Positions 1 to 11,641 are shown, numbered from the stretch's first letter. The stretch is DNA of 64,000 bases from Cymodocea nodosa (GCA_036874045.1 JAZBRI010000010.1:2128001-2192000); one strand, 5' to 3'. Notes: generated by a model from the sequence alone, not told the origin. Numbers and translations: made by a program.

Positions 1-830
1 GCTGCAATGACAACTGTAACATTTGCTTCTACACAAAATCCATATGTTGTAAACATTCCTTACGTTCACTTGTATTGACTTCCTCTTTTTTATACATCCT
101 CATTATAGCACATGTTGTATCTTTAAAACATTCTGCAACAAGTTGTAATTCAGCATGAGATTGCGGTTGCTTCTTTTTTTTCCTTCTCTTTGTAATAGAT
201 CTTGCATTATTCTTTGAACTACGATGTATGCCAGAATTAATGTCCAGACTTGCTTGAGGGTTTTATAAAGTGTGAAAATCATCATCTGCATTTATCTAAA
301 TTACATTCTCTAGCTGCACTTCAATGTTGTCAATATTTTGTCTTATTGCACTTCTAGTAGTCATATTATCTTCATAATTAGTATCAACTGGTCATAAATG
401 GGACATAATTTTCATTTACCTCTTTTGCATTTTAGATGTGACTAAAAAAAATTAAAAATAACAATCCATAATTACCCAAAATTAAAAATAAGATATAACA
501 ATGTTAACCTTAATGATTTCATTTAATTTCTCGTTAGGTATGTCTATATGGTCTTATATGAAATTCCAAGTTCATTTATTTTATTTTGAAATTTTTGTAT
601 AATTTCAATAAATTTGTCGTCAAGTTTTAATGTGACTATCCACATTTTTTTTGTAATATTTGCATTAGAACTTGCATTGTATTTTCTTATGACTTTATCC
701 CAAGTGCTCTCTTTGATTTTGCCATTGTGAGTCTTTTCGTTGGCTTCATTTAATACTTAATGTTTAAAAACATTGCATTTACTTGGGCATTTCAATTTGT
801 ATAATTTTGCCCTCTTTCATTATTTTCTTG
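1..830 (-). pseudogene. Decayed minus-strand ORF remnants, unidentified
   Basis: This stretch lies in the RAD50 intron that ends at 8250. Reading the minus strand gives scattered protein-like pieces: a lysine-rich basic segment around 150-200 followed by an ELQLVAECFKDTTCAI-type segment (about 85-150), and a WDKVIRKYN-type segment (about 640-700) with frameshifts and stops between. The arrangement resembles an accessory transposon ORF, but I do not recognise the family. No RAD50 exon is visible. Confidence 0.25.
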
Positions 831-1240
831 CTCAAGAGTTGCCATATCTACTAAGATGAAATAATGCACATGATAATGAAATAGTATGCAAGATTATGCA
901 TGGGAACAAGTTAGTATGGAATGATATGCACAAAGAGATGAAAATGAATTGGTACACAACTTGCATGGACATGTATGAAAACACATTAAAATGTGATAGA
1001 ACACATGAATGCATGATCATCTTAGATTACAAGAATGCATGCTCATGAAATGATGCTCACTCATGAGATGAAATAATGTATGCTCGTATAATGTTACAAA
1101 AGGATATGTGCCTATGGATTAACATGATGAAATGATGCATGGTTATTGAATAAAATGATGTATGATGAAATAAAATAAAATGATGCATGTTTATGCAATA
1201 TTGCATATATGAATCATATAGAAAAAGAACATGTTAGAAG
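831..1240. repeat. ATG/ATGCATG-rich degenerate repeat
   Basis: The stretch is built from variants of GATGAAATGATGCATG and related words (for example around 1040-1060, 1115-1145 and 1160-1190). It looks like an old satellite-like expansion that has drifted. It has no coding sense: the reading frames are simply stop-poor on one strand because of the word composition. Confidence 0.45.
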
Positions 1241-2998
1241 TGAGTATGGGTAATAGGTAAACAACATTAATGACATGGTGTGGAGCAAGGCTGGTATGTT
1301 GAAATGATGTGTGTTTACTAAACAAAGTGATATATGCTTGTACAAAAATGACATTTTAATGAGTGTGCATGAAAATTCAGATTAAAGAGAAAATGTATCG
1401 AAAAAATGATCAACAATATTAGTAATTTTGAGGATATTAGTGACTTATTTACCAAAAAATAGTCTAGTAAGCCTAAGTCCTCACATATCCACCAAAATCA
1501 ACAATAGTGACACCAAGTGTAAGCACCCCACTAATGTAAAATGCCATAGGTGATGGAAAATGTTGGATACCACATTAAAAAAAAATTGAGAACCAAACTT
1601 GCTCACACTCACAAGGAGACACCTCTCAACATATAGCCAAGCTGTTTTGATTTATATTGTTAAAAATGGTTTATTGAATTGCATATCTAAATTACAACTA
1701 CCATCAAAGTAAAAGAAATGCTATTCCATTAAAAAGAACATTAGAATTCACACCATATGTGTATTTCATATGCATAAACATATATTTGAGAGTTGAAGCA
1801 CACAGCCAAATTAAGAGCTCAGAATAAACTATGAACTATAAGCCTATGTCAATGGTGTGGTAAGATTAAAATATGGAAAATTCTATGATATATATCATCT
1901 TTGCCACAAACAAATAACCACATCTATAGTTAACTACTTATTCAAGTATTTGAATAAATGGTTAAGATTCAAGTATTTTGGTGATCAACAATATTTAAAC
2001 CAGAAACAAATCATGTAACATGTTCCCAATTGTGATAAATAGAAATGAATAAATGTTTTAGTGATCAACCCTAATGGACATTGTAACATTGTCTAAGAAT
2101 GTTATATAACATTTTTTACCACTAAAAGCATAGTTGCAAGTAAATTCCAAGCATAGTATCCAAGTTATTCACAACTTTAGTATCTATGTGCCTATTTGAA
2201 GAACTATTCCAACAACCATGACTACCCAAAAATGTACATCCATATTGAAATCCATCCATCAAATCGTTACCATGACCTCAAATCAAAGGGAACTATTTAC
2301 CTTTATTAGAGTGTTGAGGCATTGGTGGAGGTGTTGTTAGTAGAGGTCTCGTTTGAAGGGTGGAAAAGCTTTCTAAGGAGGAGGAAAACCTCTGTGAATG
2401 GCTTTTTGTTTGAAGAAGGTGCCTAGAGGCATTATTGGAGGATGTGTTATCTATGGAAGAAGAAACAATTGATGTCATCTATAGAAGTTGTTGAGGGAAG
2501 GAGGAAAGAGAAGCATAGTGTGTTGAGGGCTTTTCAAAGGAAAGAGGTGTTGTTTGCAGATGGTCAAGGCCATCCCTTATCATTTGTAGAGGTTGTCAAG
2601 GTTGAAAGTAGAGGTTGAGGTTGTCCCTTGTTCTTTGTGACCATGAGCTTTCTGGTGTTAGCTACAACTTTTGCAAGGGGAGAAGGTAGAAAGGGAGGGG
2701 TGGAAGTGGAGATGCCCCCTTTTTTATGAAGGAATGTTAAACATTTGTTTTTATCAATTCTAGGTGGTACAAACTCTTGGAAATGGAACTTTCCTTTCCT
2801 TAGATTCTTCTTCCTTGGAATCTGAGAGGCATAAAAACCAACACCCCCTCCCCCCTTTAAGGGAATTGAAAGTAAAAAAAAAGGGATACCCATTTACCCA
2901 TATAATATACTTGTCACAATGCATGACTTCTCTCTCAATTATTATCATTAATAGTTTTGTTATCACCATTGTTATTATTTTTATTATTATTTGTATTA
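1241..2998. other. Intron sequence with no recognised gene
   Basis: AT-rich non-coding sequence inside RAD50. Short open frames at 2293-2893 on the minus strand have no recognisable domain and lie in G-rich, low-complexity sequence. From about 2936 to 3003 the sequence is a run of TTA/ATT triplets, which is the insertion target of the copia element that starts at 3004. Confidence 0.5.
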
Positions 2999-3003
2999 TT
3001 ATT

Positions 3004-3139
3004 TCTTAACAGTTGATTAGGGAAAAGAAAAAAAATTATTTCATTACTAGGAGAGGAGTACACATATAGGAAGGCTATAAACGATGAAATGGAGGATCCA
3101 TTTAACCTTAACTTAGAAATTACAATACACATGTTCACA
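3004..3139 (-). repeat. 3' LTR of the 3004-8105 copia element
   Basis: Nearly identical to 7971-8105, with scattered substitutions and one length difference in the A run. On the minus strand it begins TGTGAACA and ends CTGTTAAGA. The end is not the usual CA, unless the last shared bases are a coincidence of flanking sequence. Confidence 0.88.
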
Positions 3140-3151
3140 CTTCCCCTCAAG
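3140..3151 (-). promoter_or_regulatory. Polypurine tract
   Basis: The minus strand reads CTTGAGGGGAAG immediately before the 3' LTR. It primes plus-strand DNA synthesis in the retrotransposon cycle. Confidence 0.85.
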
Positions 3152-6100
3152 ATGGAATGTATATATTGGTTATTTTAAGCTTGTCACAAAGATAAGAGAA
3201 ATTGTTGTAACTAAGTCTCTTTGTAAAAAGGTCAGCAACTTCTTCTTTGGAAGGAATATAGGGAGTACAAATGATTCCTTTAATCACCAAATCCCGAATG
3301 TGGTGGTAATCCACTTTTATGTATTTCGTTCTTTTATGGAAGAACTTGTTTCTTGTTATGTGAATAGTTGATTGATTATCGTAATGCATTTGAATTGGGA
3401 GTTTCATTGTAACCTCCAATTCCTCTAAGAGAGATTTAATTCATATGACTTCACAAGTAGTTTCCTTTATTGCTTTATATTCAGCCTCAACACTTGAGTA
3501 GGAGACAACACTTTGTTTTTTATTACATCATGTAATAAGGTTGACCTCAACATATGTACAGTAGCTAGAAGTAGAATTTTTGTCTCTCTTATCACCAACA
3601 TATTCGAAATTAAAGAAGGCTTCAATTTTGAGATGATCATTTTCACAATATAAGAGTCCTTTTTAAGGGTTCCTTTAATATAGGTTAATACCTATTGGGC
3701 TTGCTTTAGGTGTATTTGTCTAGGAGTATGCATAAACTAACTAAGAAGTCCTATAATATAGGCAATGTCGGGCTTGATAATAGTGAGATATATAAGCTTC
3801 TTAATAAGGCGTCTATACTGATTTATGTCCTTTAAAAGTGTTGAGTTAGTATCCCAGGAGGGGTGTTTTGCTCAATTGGCATGGACTCAGGTTTGCAGCC
3901 AAGATAACTAGTTTACTCAAGTAGATCTAAAACATATTTGCGCTATGTTAATGGTAATCTTTGTTTAGAGTACATAAACTCAATGCCAAAAAAATAGCTT
4001 GGGGAACTCATATCCTTTATCTAGAAAAACTTTGCAAGATGTTTTTTTGTTCTTTTTATCCCTTCCTCATCACTACTAGTGAGAATGATATCATCTACAT
4101 AGATTGTCAAAATGACACAACCTCTTGAACCGAACGAATATTGAGTTATCGACAACACACTTGTGAAATTTTCAATACTTGATTGAGTTTGTGGAACCAT
4201 ACTCGGGGACTCTACTTTAGTTTATAAATATACTTCCTTAGTAAGCACACTTGTTTTTCTTCCTGAGCAACAAAACTTGGAGGTTGTTCAATATAAATTT
4301 CTTCATTGGGGTCTCCATATAAGAAGACTTTCATATTGAGTTGATGTAAGGACCATTTTTTGTTTATTGTAATAGAAAGTAGGATACGAATTGAGGCAAA
4401 CTCCTAGAGTAAAAGTTTCTTCATAATCTATTTCTAGTTCTTGTGTAAATCCATGAGCTACAAGACGAGCTTTGTATCTGTGAACTGATCCATCAAATTT
4501 GTGTTTGATAGTGAAGACTCATTTGCATGACAGAAGATTGGTATTTATAAGATAGTTCACCAACTCCCAACTTTCATGGGACACCAAAGTGTTTATCTTT
4601 TCATCCATGGTTGCTTTCCAATCTGGTAGCTGTAATGTTTCTTGGTAAGAGCTGGAAATAGACTTAGAAGACACTCTTTAGGCAAAGTCTCGACATAAGG
4701 TACTCAAGTCATCGTAGGAAATATAATCAACTATGGGGTGTAGGGTGCAAGATCGTGTACTTTTGCGTAAGGCAATTGGTAGGTTATCATCTTTACCATC
4801 AATGACATTAGAAGTTGTATTAGGTTCAAAATTTGTGGTGGAGGAACTTTCTTTAGGGGCTACAACTGGTGAAGCTTCAAGGATAGCATCTTGTCTTCCC
4901 TGATAGTGATACACTTGTGAGTAGCAATTAGTTGTCATGCTGTTATTGAGATGTGTGCTTGGGAGATAGATAATCTTTGGAATAGGATCATAGGATTTCT
5001 TAGAGAATTCAGTATTGTAGAAATAAGTTTGATCTTCAAAGAAGGTAACATCAATAGAGGTATAGAATTTTTTTGTTGGAGGATGAAAATATCTATATCC
5101 TTTTTGAGTCTTAGAGTATTCCACAAACACATACTTGACAACCCTAGTAGATAATTTGTCCAAATCAGGAGTAAGGTCTTGTACATAGGACACACATTGA
5201 AAGACACAAGAAGGAATGTGAAACAACTCTCTATCAGGACATAGACATTGAATAGGAACTTCCCCTCCTAAAGGAGTGGAAGACATGCAGTTGATAAGGT
5301 AAGCAGTGGTCAGCACCGCATTCGCCTATAAATATTTAGAAATCTTCATGTGAATAAGAAGAGTCCTAATAATATCTAAGAGGTAACGATACTTATGTTT
5401 TGCAATGTCATTCTATTAGGAAGTGTGAGGGTAGCAAGTTTGATGAACAATGCCAAGAAAGGCACACAAAGATTGAAATTTTCCACTCATAAATTCTAGA
5501 GCATTATTGGTATGTAAGCATTTTGGAGTAACATCAAATTGGGTTTTGATTTCGGTAATGAAGTTTTGAATAATAGAAACAATATACTAACGATTTTTCA
5601 TTAAGTAAACCCAATATACACGAGAATAATCTTCAACAAAGATAATGTAGTATCGGTGACCAGAAATAGATGCAACACGACTTGGTATCCAAAGATCACA
5701 ATGAACTAAGTCAAACATCTTTCAACTAGGAGCAAGATGAACTTGGGAAAATGAAGACCTACTATGCTTTCCTAACTGACATGACTTACATTGAAATTGA
5801 GAAAGGGAAAATCAGGGTAGGGCATGTTGAAGCTTCTGATGTGATAGATGCCCTAGGCGATAGTGTCAAAGTATAGAGGAAGTAGGAGAGTCATCAAATG
5901 ACAACAAAGCAACCAAGCCAATATTAGGTATATTCCACACTAAGGTGTAGACTCCATCACTACTTTTATGTCCCAAATCAATCCTCGTCCTCATCTGAAG
6001 GTTTTGGAAGGTGTAATGGAAAGAGGAAAAGGTTACTGAACATGAAAGTTAGACAATAATGACGTTAATTGAAAGTAGGTTGATAGATAGGTCAAGAACG

Positions 6101-6320
6101 TAAATAGTTTGATTAAGAGAAATATTAGGAGTGACCTAAACAGACCCACTACTAGTAACCTTGCAAGTATGACTGTCAACAATGGTCACACTACAAAAGG
6201 TTCGGTAGATGCTATATTCAGTCAAACAAGGGAAGACTACTTGTTATATGCTAAGAGACTCTTGAGTATACAATCCAAAAACTACTATCTTCTCAAGCTA
6301 CCATAGCGGACTCCATACTT
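3147..6320 (-). pseudogene. Copia pol remnant (protease, integrase, RT, RNase H)
   Basis: Minus strand, in order. The protease start at about 6290-6240 reads WIVYSRVS, with tyrosine where the catalytic aspartate of the D-S-G/A motif belongs and a stop just after. The integrase core and C-terminal domain run from about 5900 to 4930, with an open frame 5316-4678 containing YVQDLTPDLDKL and KGYRYFHPP. The linker and RT follow, with the YVDD active site preserved near 4089-4106. The RNase H end at 3419-3147 carries MHYDNQSTIHI and ADLFTK. Frameshifts and TAG/TAA stops occur throughout. Confidence 0.85.
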
Positions 6321-6489
6321 GAAGATTAGGAGACTAGTGTTGCTGTGGCTTGTGTAAAGGTAGATTGTAATTGCAGCAGCTTTTCTAGATCAGCTCTAGA
6401 AATCTTCATTATAGAGTTGTTATCAGTAGTTCTTGCAGACGAGGATTCTCTTGTATCTGTAATAGTGTGAGCCCTAGTCGGTTTGCCAA

Positions 6490-7317
6490 TTTTGTCCCAA
6501 CATCTTTTTGTTCAATGCCCAAGTTTACCATAATGTTGGCACTTGGGTTTTCCTTGTCCTCCCCCTCCTTTGCCATAATTGTTGGAAGTGGAGGTAGCTA
6601 ATGTTGTTCCATTAGTAGGGGTTGGTGCAATAGGTGCCATAGTGGAGGTTTGGAGAACTTTGGCAAAGGTATCTTCTGAATTTGGTGTCAGATTGGGACT
6701 AAGTATTTGGCCTCTGATTTGAGCATTAAGATTAAGAACGAGGCCAGTCAAGAAAGCAACCATAAATAGCTCTTCACGGTAGCGTTTGTTCACATCGATT
6801 TCAAAAGTGAGAGGTTGGTAGAATGCTAATTCTTCAATAAGATCACAAAGAGTAGTATAATACTCTTGAAGACTCTGATCGCCTTGTTTGAGTGTGAATA
6901 ATTACTTATTCACCTAAAATATTTTAGCCACATTTTTCTCATGTCCGTGGGTTTTCTTCAGGGACAACCAAATATGATAGGTAGGTTGCATCATGGAAAT
7001 ACCACATTTTTCTCATGTCCATGGGTTTTCTTCAGGGACAACCAAATACGACAGGTAGGTTGCATCATGGAAATACTACGAGTGATGGTAGGTTCAATGC
7101 TAGCAAGTAACTATGAAATTATAGCTACATCTTCTACTAACCAATCACCATACACTTTAGATTTGTCACTTGGAGGTTCACATATTAGGTGGTTGATTTT
7201 TTTATTCGCAAGTACCATAGTTTCAAAATTCTGAGTCCACAAAAGGTAATTAGTACCATTGAGTTTTTCTAGCATTGGAACAAAGCTATGCAGCAATGAC
7301 ATATCTTTGGAGGCCAT
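6490..7317 (-). pseudogene. Copia gag remnant
   Basis: The probable start at 7317 gives a gag N-terminus with the plant copia signature L-x-G-x-N-Y-x-x-W (LNGTNYLLW, near residue 20). After a frameshifted middle, the frame returns at 6793-6512 and ends in a zinc knuckle read as CQHYGKLGH, in which the second cysteine is replaced by tyrosine. A 74-bp tandem duplication at 6928-7075 breaks the frame. The product would have been the structural nucleocapsid protein. Confidence 0.8.
6928..7075. repeat. 74-bp tandem duplication inside gag
   Basis: Two adjacent copies (6928-7001 and 7002-7075) differ at about three positions. As 74 is not a multiple of three, the duplication shifts the gag frame. 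Its low divergence means it is younger than most of the decay of this element. Confidence 0.9.
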
Positions 7318-7958
7318 TTTTCTTGCACTAATAGATAATCAAAGATAAGGTGGATCACTATCCGATTCCATCCATTGTTGTGTCCTACACTATCGGGTTT
7401 ACCACTGCTGAGTTTAGCAACCAACTGGCCTTGGGGAGATGACAACACTAAATGGATGACTCTACATCACTAAAAATTGCTCCATGGGACTAGATAGATT
7501 GACAATGTTGCTCCATGGCATCGACGAAAGACAACACAATTTCTCCTCGTGCTTCGAGGAATAGCATAGAAAAAAAATGAGGCAACATATGGATTGGGAA
7601 AATAAAAATAAAAATAGTATCAATACCCACCTTTGGATGGGATGTGATGTTCGTTCATAGAACTGTTGTGGCAATGGTTCACATGAAAGATGTTTCAGGT
7701 AGCCTAGGTCATGGGCGCCAACGATGTGGCTACTCCATCGTGACTCCCATGCACAGATGGAATTGGTCAACTTGATGGCACCATTGGCAATGCCTCACAC
7801 ACAAAGGAGACACGAGCGTGAAGCAAGAGAAGAGCATTGGATGATGTGTGGATCAATTGTAGCTTGAATGGTTGCTTGTCGCAAAAGGATAGATCGGAAG
7901 AGAGGTAACCAAACAGTTAGGAGGAGGTGGGAGATGGTGGAGCCTTAATCATGGTTTA

Positions 7959-7970
7959 GCTCTGATACCA
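7959..7970 (-). promoter_or_regulatory. Primer binding site (initiator tRNA-Met)
   Basis: The minus strand reads TGGTATCAGAGC directly after the 5' LTR. This is the standard plant copia primer site for minus-strand DNA synthesis. Confidence 0.9.
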
Positions 7971-8105
7971 TCTTAACAGTTGAATAGGGAAAAGAAAAAA
8001 AAAGTTTCATTACTAGGAGAGGAGTACACATATAGGAAGACTATAAACGGTGAAATGGAGGATCCATTTAACCTTAACCTAGAAACTACAACACATATGT
8101 TCACA
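7971..8105 (-). repeat. 5' LTR of the 3004-8105 copia element
   Basis: It matches 3004-3139 over its whole length and abuts the tRNA-Met primer binding site at 7959-7970 on one side and the TTATT duplication on the other. At about 135 bp it is among the shorter LTRs seen in plant copia elements. Confidence 0.9.
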
Positions 8106-8250
8106 TTATTATTTATCATTATAATCAATGTAGGATTCATTATTTCTCATTTTTACTTGCTTCTTATTGATGGTCACTGTTTCTTGTTTTTGATGTTGGT
8201 GTTTATCACTTGGTGTTGATTTATAATGCTGTCAATATTTTCTCAAACAG

Positions 8251-8365
8251 TTACACAAAAGCCTTGGATGTCATAAAAAAGCTCCACAGAGAACAAGCAC
8301 AAGAGATAAAAACGTATAGACTGAAGTTGGAGAATCTTCAGACTCTCAAAGATGCAGCCTACAAG
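8251..8365 (+). CDS. RAD50: RAD50 exon (first in window)
   Basis: The 115-bp exon lies between an acceptor ending TCAAACAG and donor GTATGA. Its first base completes the last codon of the preceding exon, then 38 codons follow, ending at AAG. The product begins YTKALDVIKKLHREQ and ends TLKDAAYK, matching plant RAD50 just after the N-terminal ATPase region, at the base of the first coiled coil. This block is very strongly conserved among plants. The previous exon was not found in 1-8250, so the upstream intron exceeds 8.2 kb. Confidence 0.95.
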
Positions 8366-8890
8366 GTATGATATGTAATGTTTCCATCTCAATCTTATTG
8401 TATAAGATACATGATTATATTTCTTTTCAATTTTATGTTTGATATGGAAAGTAATAAAGCTGCTGATGATATTGTAAATTATTGTCTTGTATTCTATATA
8501 TTGTTAACTTTGCTTCCTTTGTTTTCACAGCTACATCCAGTTAGATTGCATTTTGTTTTTTATATTTTGATGATAACCATAAGTGTTTGTGTTACCCTGG
8601 GATTCTTGTTACGTAGTTTGACTGAATTCTTGTTCTTAGCATTATTGCACTTCATAATTTTACTGCATCTTGTGGCTTTTATGCCAATTTGCTGTGGTTT
8701 TATCATCCGTAAACGTTGTATCTGGGGTAATGCTTCGTTTCTGGCTCACGTCCTTTCCTAACTCTGCCTGGGTTTTACACCTCTATGTCAGAAATTCATT
8801 GTTTTTTTTTTGTTGTACTTATATTGTATAGTATATACCACTCTTTTTAAAATAACCAGGATGCTGCTGTTTTCAAGGGTGTCAACAGTC
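8366..8890. other. Intron sequence, T-rich, no gene
   Basis: The start of the 1,892-bp intron 8366-10257. A 127-codon open frame at 8378-8761 looks membrane-like only because the intron is T-rich. It begins next to a splice donor and has no recognisable domain. Confidence 0.6.
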
Positions 8891-9990
8891 ATGAATGGAA
8901 GCTCTTTACAACAAATCTATCAAAAACATGAAACAATGAACCCACACAAGCCACAGGTGTGCCATAACCCAATACAAATCAAGACAAAAAACTTGGGTTT
9001 CTGATGTGAAACCCCAGCAACTAGAAACAACCAGAAATAGAACAATAAAGAGACATTGAAAAGGAAAACCACTCTGGTCCGTCCGCACTCTAGAGACAAC
9101 AAGGCCTTTGGATCATAGGGTTGCAAGTGTTTGGAGATATGGTAACAGCTCTGCATCAAACATGACACCAAGTCTTCGTCCATTTCAATACACAGCTTTC
9201 TGCCTTGGATCAAAAGTATCTCCATCATGGGCTATGCTCTGAACTATTACACTATTCCTCCCTAGCCAATGATGTCACCAAGCTACATGATCCTCAAAGT
9301 TTTTTCATGTTCTTTTTTAAACCTCTTTTAGCCATCTATAGCTTCTAGAATGATGTCATATCAAGTTCATGTGACGTGTTCAGTTCAATCCACGTTTGTC
9401 ACTATTTGGTAATAGATGGACACATGAAGAAAAGATGCCACAAGTCTTCTTCATTGTCCTCGCAATATCTACATCTGCTAGCCAGTAGGAATCCATTCCT
9501 TTGCAATAGACACTTTAAAGGGATTCTTCCATGCATTGCTTGCCATGAGAAAAGTTACATCTTGCTTGGTGGTAATTGTATTCCTTGAAGAGAACTTCAG
9601 CTTTCTAAATCTAATGCTTCCATATGTTACAATTTATTAAAGCAATTTGATCGTGAAAGCTCTATTGCTCTGTCATTGCCACACTTATATGGGATACCAT
9701 ATAAAAAAGGAGAGGAACCATGGATGTGATGGAACAGAGTAGCCGTACCAACTTCCCAAATTTGTGTCACTCAAATTCCTTCAGAAATGAACATTCCATA
9801 ATATCCCTGCTGTGATCAATAATGTCCACCCACAAACAAGACTGCCCTTGCAATACAGAATCTCTAAAGCCAGTTGCTTAACAAAGCTAAATTTGTGGAG
9901 TGGATCTTTTGTATGTTGAGACCGCCCTTAAATTTGTGCTGACAAATCTTCTTCCAAGTCAGAATTTCTTTTCACGCTTCTATCCAAAGG
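8890..9990 (-). pseudogene. L1-type LINE ORF2 3' remnant with zf-RVT domain
   Basis: Reading the minus strand from about 9985 gives WKKICQHKFKGGLNIQK followed by LALLSNWL, the conserved segment after the RT domain of plant L1 elements. At 9545-9390 comes W-x-A-M-H-G-R-I-P then LASRCRYCEDNEEDLWHLFF, the CxxC...HxxxC reverse-transcriptase zinc-binding domain (zf-RVT). At about 9290-9240 HHWLGRNSVIVQS fits the variable C-terminal tail. Stops and frameshifts are frequent. The element is 5' truncated and inserted antisense in a RAD50 intron. Confidence 0.75.
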
Positions 9991-10257
9991 ACTGATGTTG
10001 GATGCATTCAAGGGGATTCACAATTGCTACTGGAATTCTTGATACCAAAAAATTGTTGCCTTTATTTTTTTCTTTCTCTGATTATTTACAATATTTTTTC
10101 TTCTTTCTCTTTTATCTTCTTTAATTGATAATTATTTTTATTATTGTTTAAAACTTTTATCCAAATTCTCAAAAAACACTAAAAAAGATGAAAAAAATGT
10201 TTCTCTGAAAAGGTTTTTATGTGCTTTGTGTATGTTGATCTACTGTTGCTCTCACAG

Positions 10258-10486
10258 CTCCGGGACAGCATTGCTCATGACAGTGAAAAAATGGAATATC
10301 TAAAAAACCAAATGAAAGAACTTGAAGGTGGCCTTGAAGATGTGGAAAGTAAGATCATTCATGTTGAATGCACTTTGAAAGAATTGGGGAAGCTTCAGGA
10401 GCAAATATCAACAAACACGGCTAGAAGGAGTACTTTATTTGAGCTTCAGCAAAAACAGTATGCTGATCTTACCGAAGAAAATGAAG
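10258..10486 (+). CDS. RAD50: RAD50 exon
   Basis: The 229-bp exon starts in phase 0 after CTCACAG and ends one base into a codon before GTGGGC. It encodes 76 residues of coiled coil, from LRDSIAHDSEKM to QYADLTEENE. RSTLF and EENE are recognisable RAD50 landmarks. The split GAC codon (G|AC) restores D at the junction with the exon at 11362. Confidence 0.95.
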
Positions 10487-11361
10487 GTGGGCCAACTCTA
10501 AAATCAAACAGTTTTGCTCTTTTGCCTTCTAATGCATTTTGGAACTTGTCATCTTTTATTTTCTTCTGTGGTGCTCTATTAAGGTGTAGGGTTCATGATG
10601 ATCATCATAAAGCACATTAAGCAATGATATACCTCAAACAAAGTGTTCTGATTGGTGCCTACTGAAAAATATCTTTTGGCATCTAATAAGAACCTTTACA
10701 TATGATCCAACAGTCGTCCCTCTTCTCTTCTTCCCCTTTTTCCTCTCTAATCTAAAATCTAAGCTCCTTCACCCTTACCTTGGCCTCTCCCTCTGTTGCC
10801 TCACCTGCTGCAGCCACTATAGTCACCCCTCCGCTCACCTCTCTCTCTGCAGCAATGGCCATCATCATCTGTCCTGTTTACCTTGGCCTCTTTTGCTGCA
10901 GTCACTATAATCACCCCTCCTGCTTCCCATCTCTGTTGCCTCCAATATTGTAGCCAACATCATCATTTCTCCCTCCTTCCACCCTATCCATTACTGTCTC
11001 TTCCCATGTGACCTTTCTCATCATTACTGTCCATTGCCATCATCATCTTTCTCATCCATTGGTTCTTCCTCTACCCCTTCTTACACCTACATGGCTTCCT
11101 AAAGGATCGTCTATAGGTTGCTAATGTAACACCTCCCTCTTTCTTAGCTGTTAAATGCCCAAACCTATTCAAATTTACCCAAGATCGTGCCTGATTAGTG
11201 ATCATGTGCAGATGGTGCTTGAGACTGAGAACTGATTTATCTAGAAAATGCTTATTTTGTTTAAGCCATCCATCCTTGGTGCAAGAAAAAATTGCAGCTT
11301 TCTATTATCGTCATTCAATTTAATTTGTCAGTCACTAAGTTAATATTCTCTTGTCAATCAG
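10487..11361. repeat. RAD50 intron with pyrimidine-rich imperfect tandem repeat
   Basis: The intron is 875 bp long. From about 10690 to 11090 it is C/T-rich, with repeated blocks such as TACCTTGGCCTCT, TGCTGCAG(C/T)CACTATA and TCACCCCTCC occurring at least twice about 100 bp apart. No gene is seen. Confidence 0.6.
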
Positions 11362-11540
11362 ACACTGATGAGGAACTAAGGGAATGGCAGTCTAAATTTG
11401 GAGAAAGGATTGCACAGCTTGAAACTAAAATCAGCAAACTTCAAAGGGATTATAATGATGCAGAGACCCAAGGGTTGTCTCTTTCAGAGTTGATTGATAT
11501 CTCGACAGGAGAGATTGGGAAGCTAGAGGCTGAGGCTGAG
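11362..11540 (+). CDS. RAD50: RAD50 exon
   Basis: The 179-bp exon follows acceptor GTCAATCAG and precedes donor GTAATT. With the split aspartate codon it encodes 60 residues beginning DTDEELREWQSKFGERIAQL. The sequence is heptad-rich coiled coil and ends in phase 0 at EAEAE. The segment corresponds to the EELKEWKSKFEER region of other plant RAD50 proteins. Confidence 0.95.
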
Positions 11541-11641
11541 GTAATTTCTTTTGTGCCTTTACCATCAAAAGAAAAATTGTGATATAAATTTTATTACTTG
11601 TCACAGATCAAATTCCATTACTTGTCAATTGTTTCCTGTAG

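Larger units (their letters stand above)
3004..8105 (-). mobile_element. Complete Ty1/copia element, minus strand, very short LTRs, TTATT target duplication
   Basis: The element is 5,102 bp long, with LTRs at 3004-3139 and 7971-8105. The 5-bp target duplication TTATT sits at 2999-3003 and 8106-8110. The primer binding site, complementary to initiator tRNA-Met, is read on the minus strand as TGGTATCAGAGC (7970-7959), and the polypurine tract CTTGAGGGGAAG is at 3151-3140. The internal order gag, protease, integrase, RT, RNase H is that of copia elements. Every domain carries stops or frameshifts, so the copy is dead. It is antisense to RAD50 and ends only 145 bp before an exon. The integrase C-terminal segment resembles that of the element at 47359-52315, so the two belong to related short-LTR lineages. 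Confidence 0.93.

Noticed and set aside
2764-3009. 81-codon + strand frame ending in an isoleucine-rich tail
   Set aside because: The tail is an ATT triplet repeat that served as the target of the copia insertion. No domain or splice context supports a gene.
7462-7770. 102-codon frame between primer site and gag of the 3004-8105 element
   Set aside because: It lies in the untranslated leader, has no known domain, and other copia elements have no gene there.
8378-8761. 127-codon frame with several apparent membrane segments
   Set aside because: It starts 12 bp after a RAD50 splice donor in a T-rich intron. The hydrophobic codons come from base composition and no family is recognisable.
9376-9588. 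70-codon + strand frame with several cysteines
   Set aside because: It is the antisense of a zf-RVT LINE domain, which reads sensibly on the minus strand.
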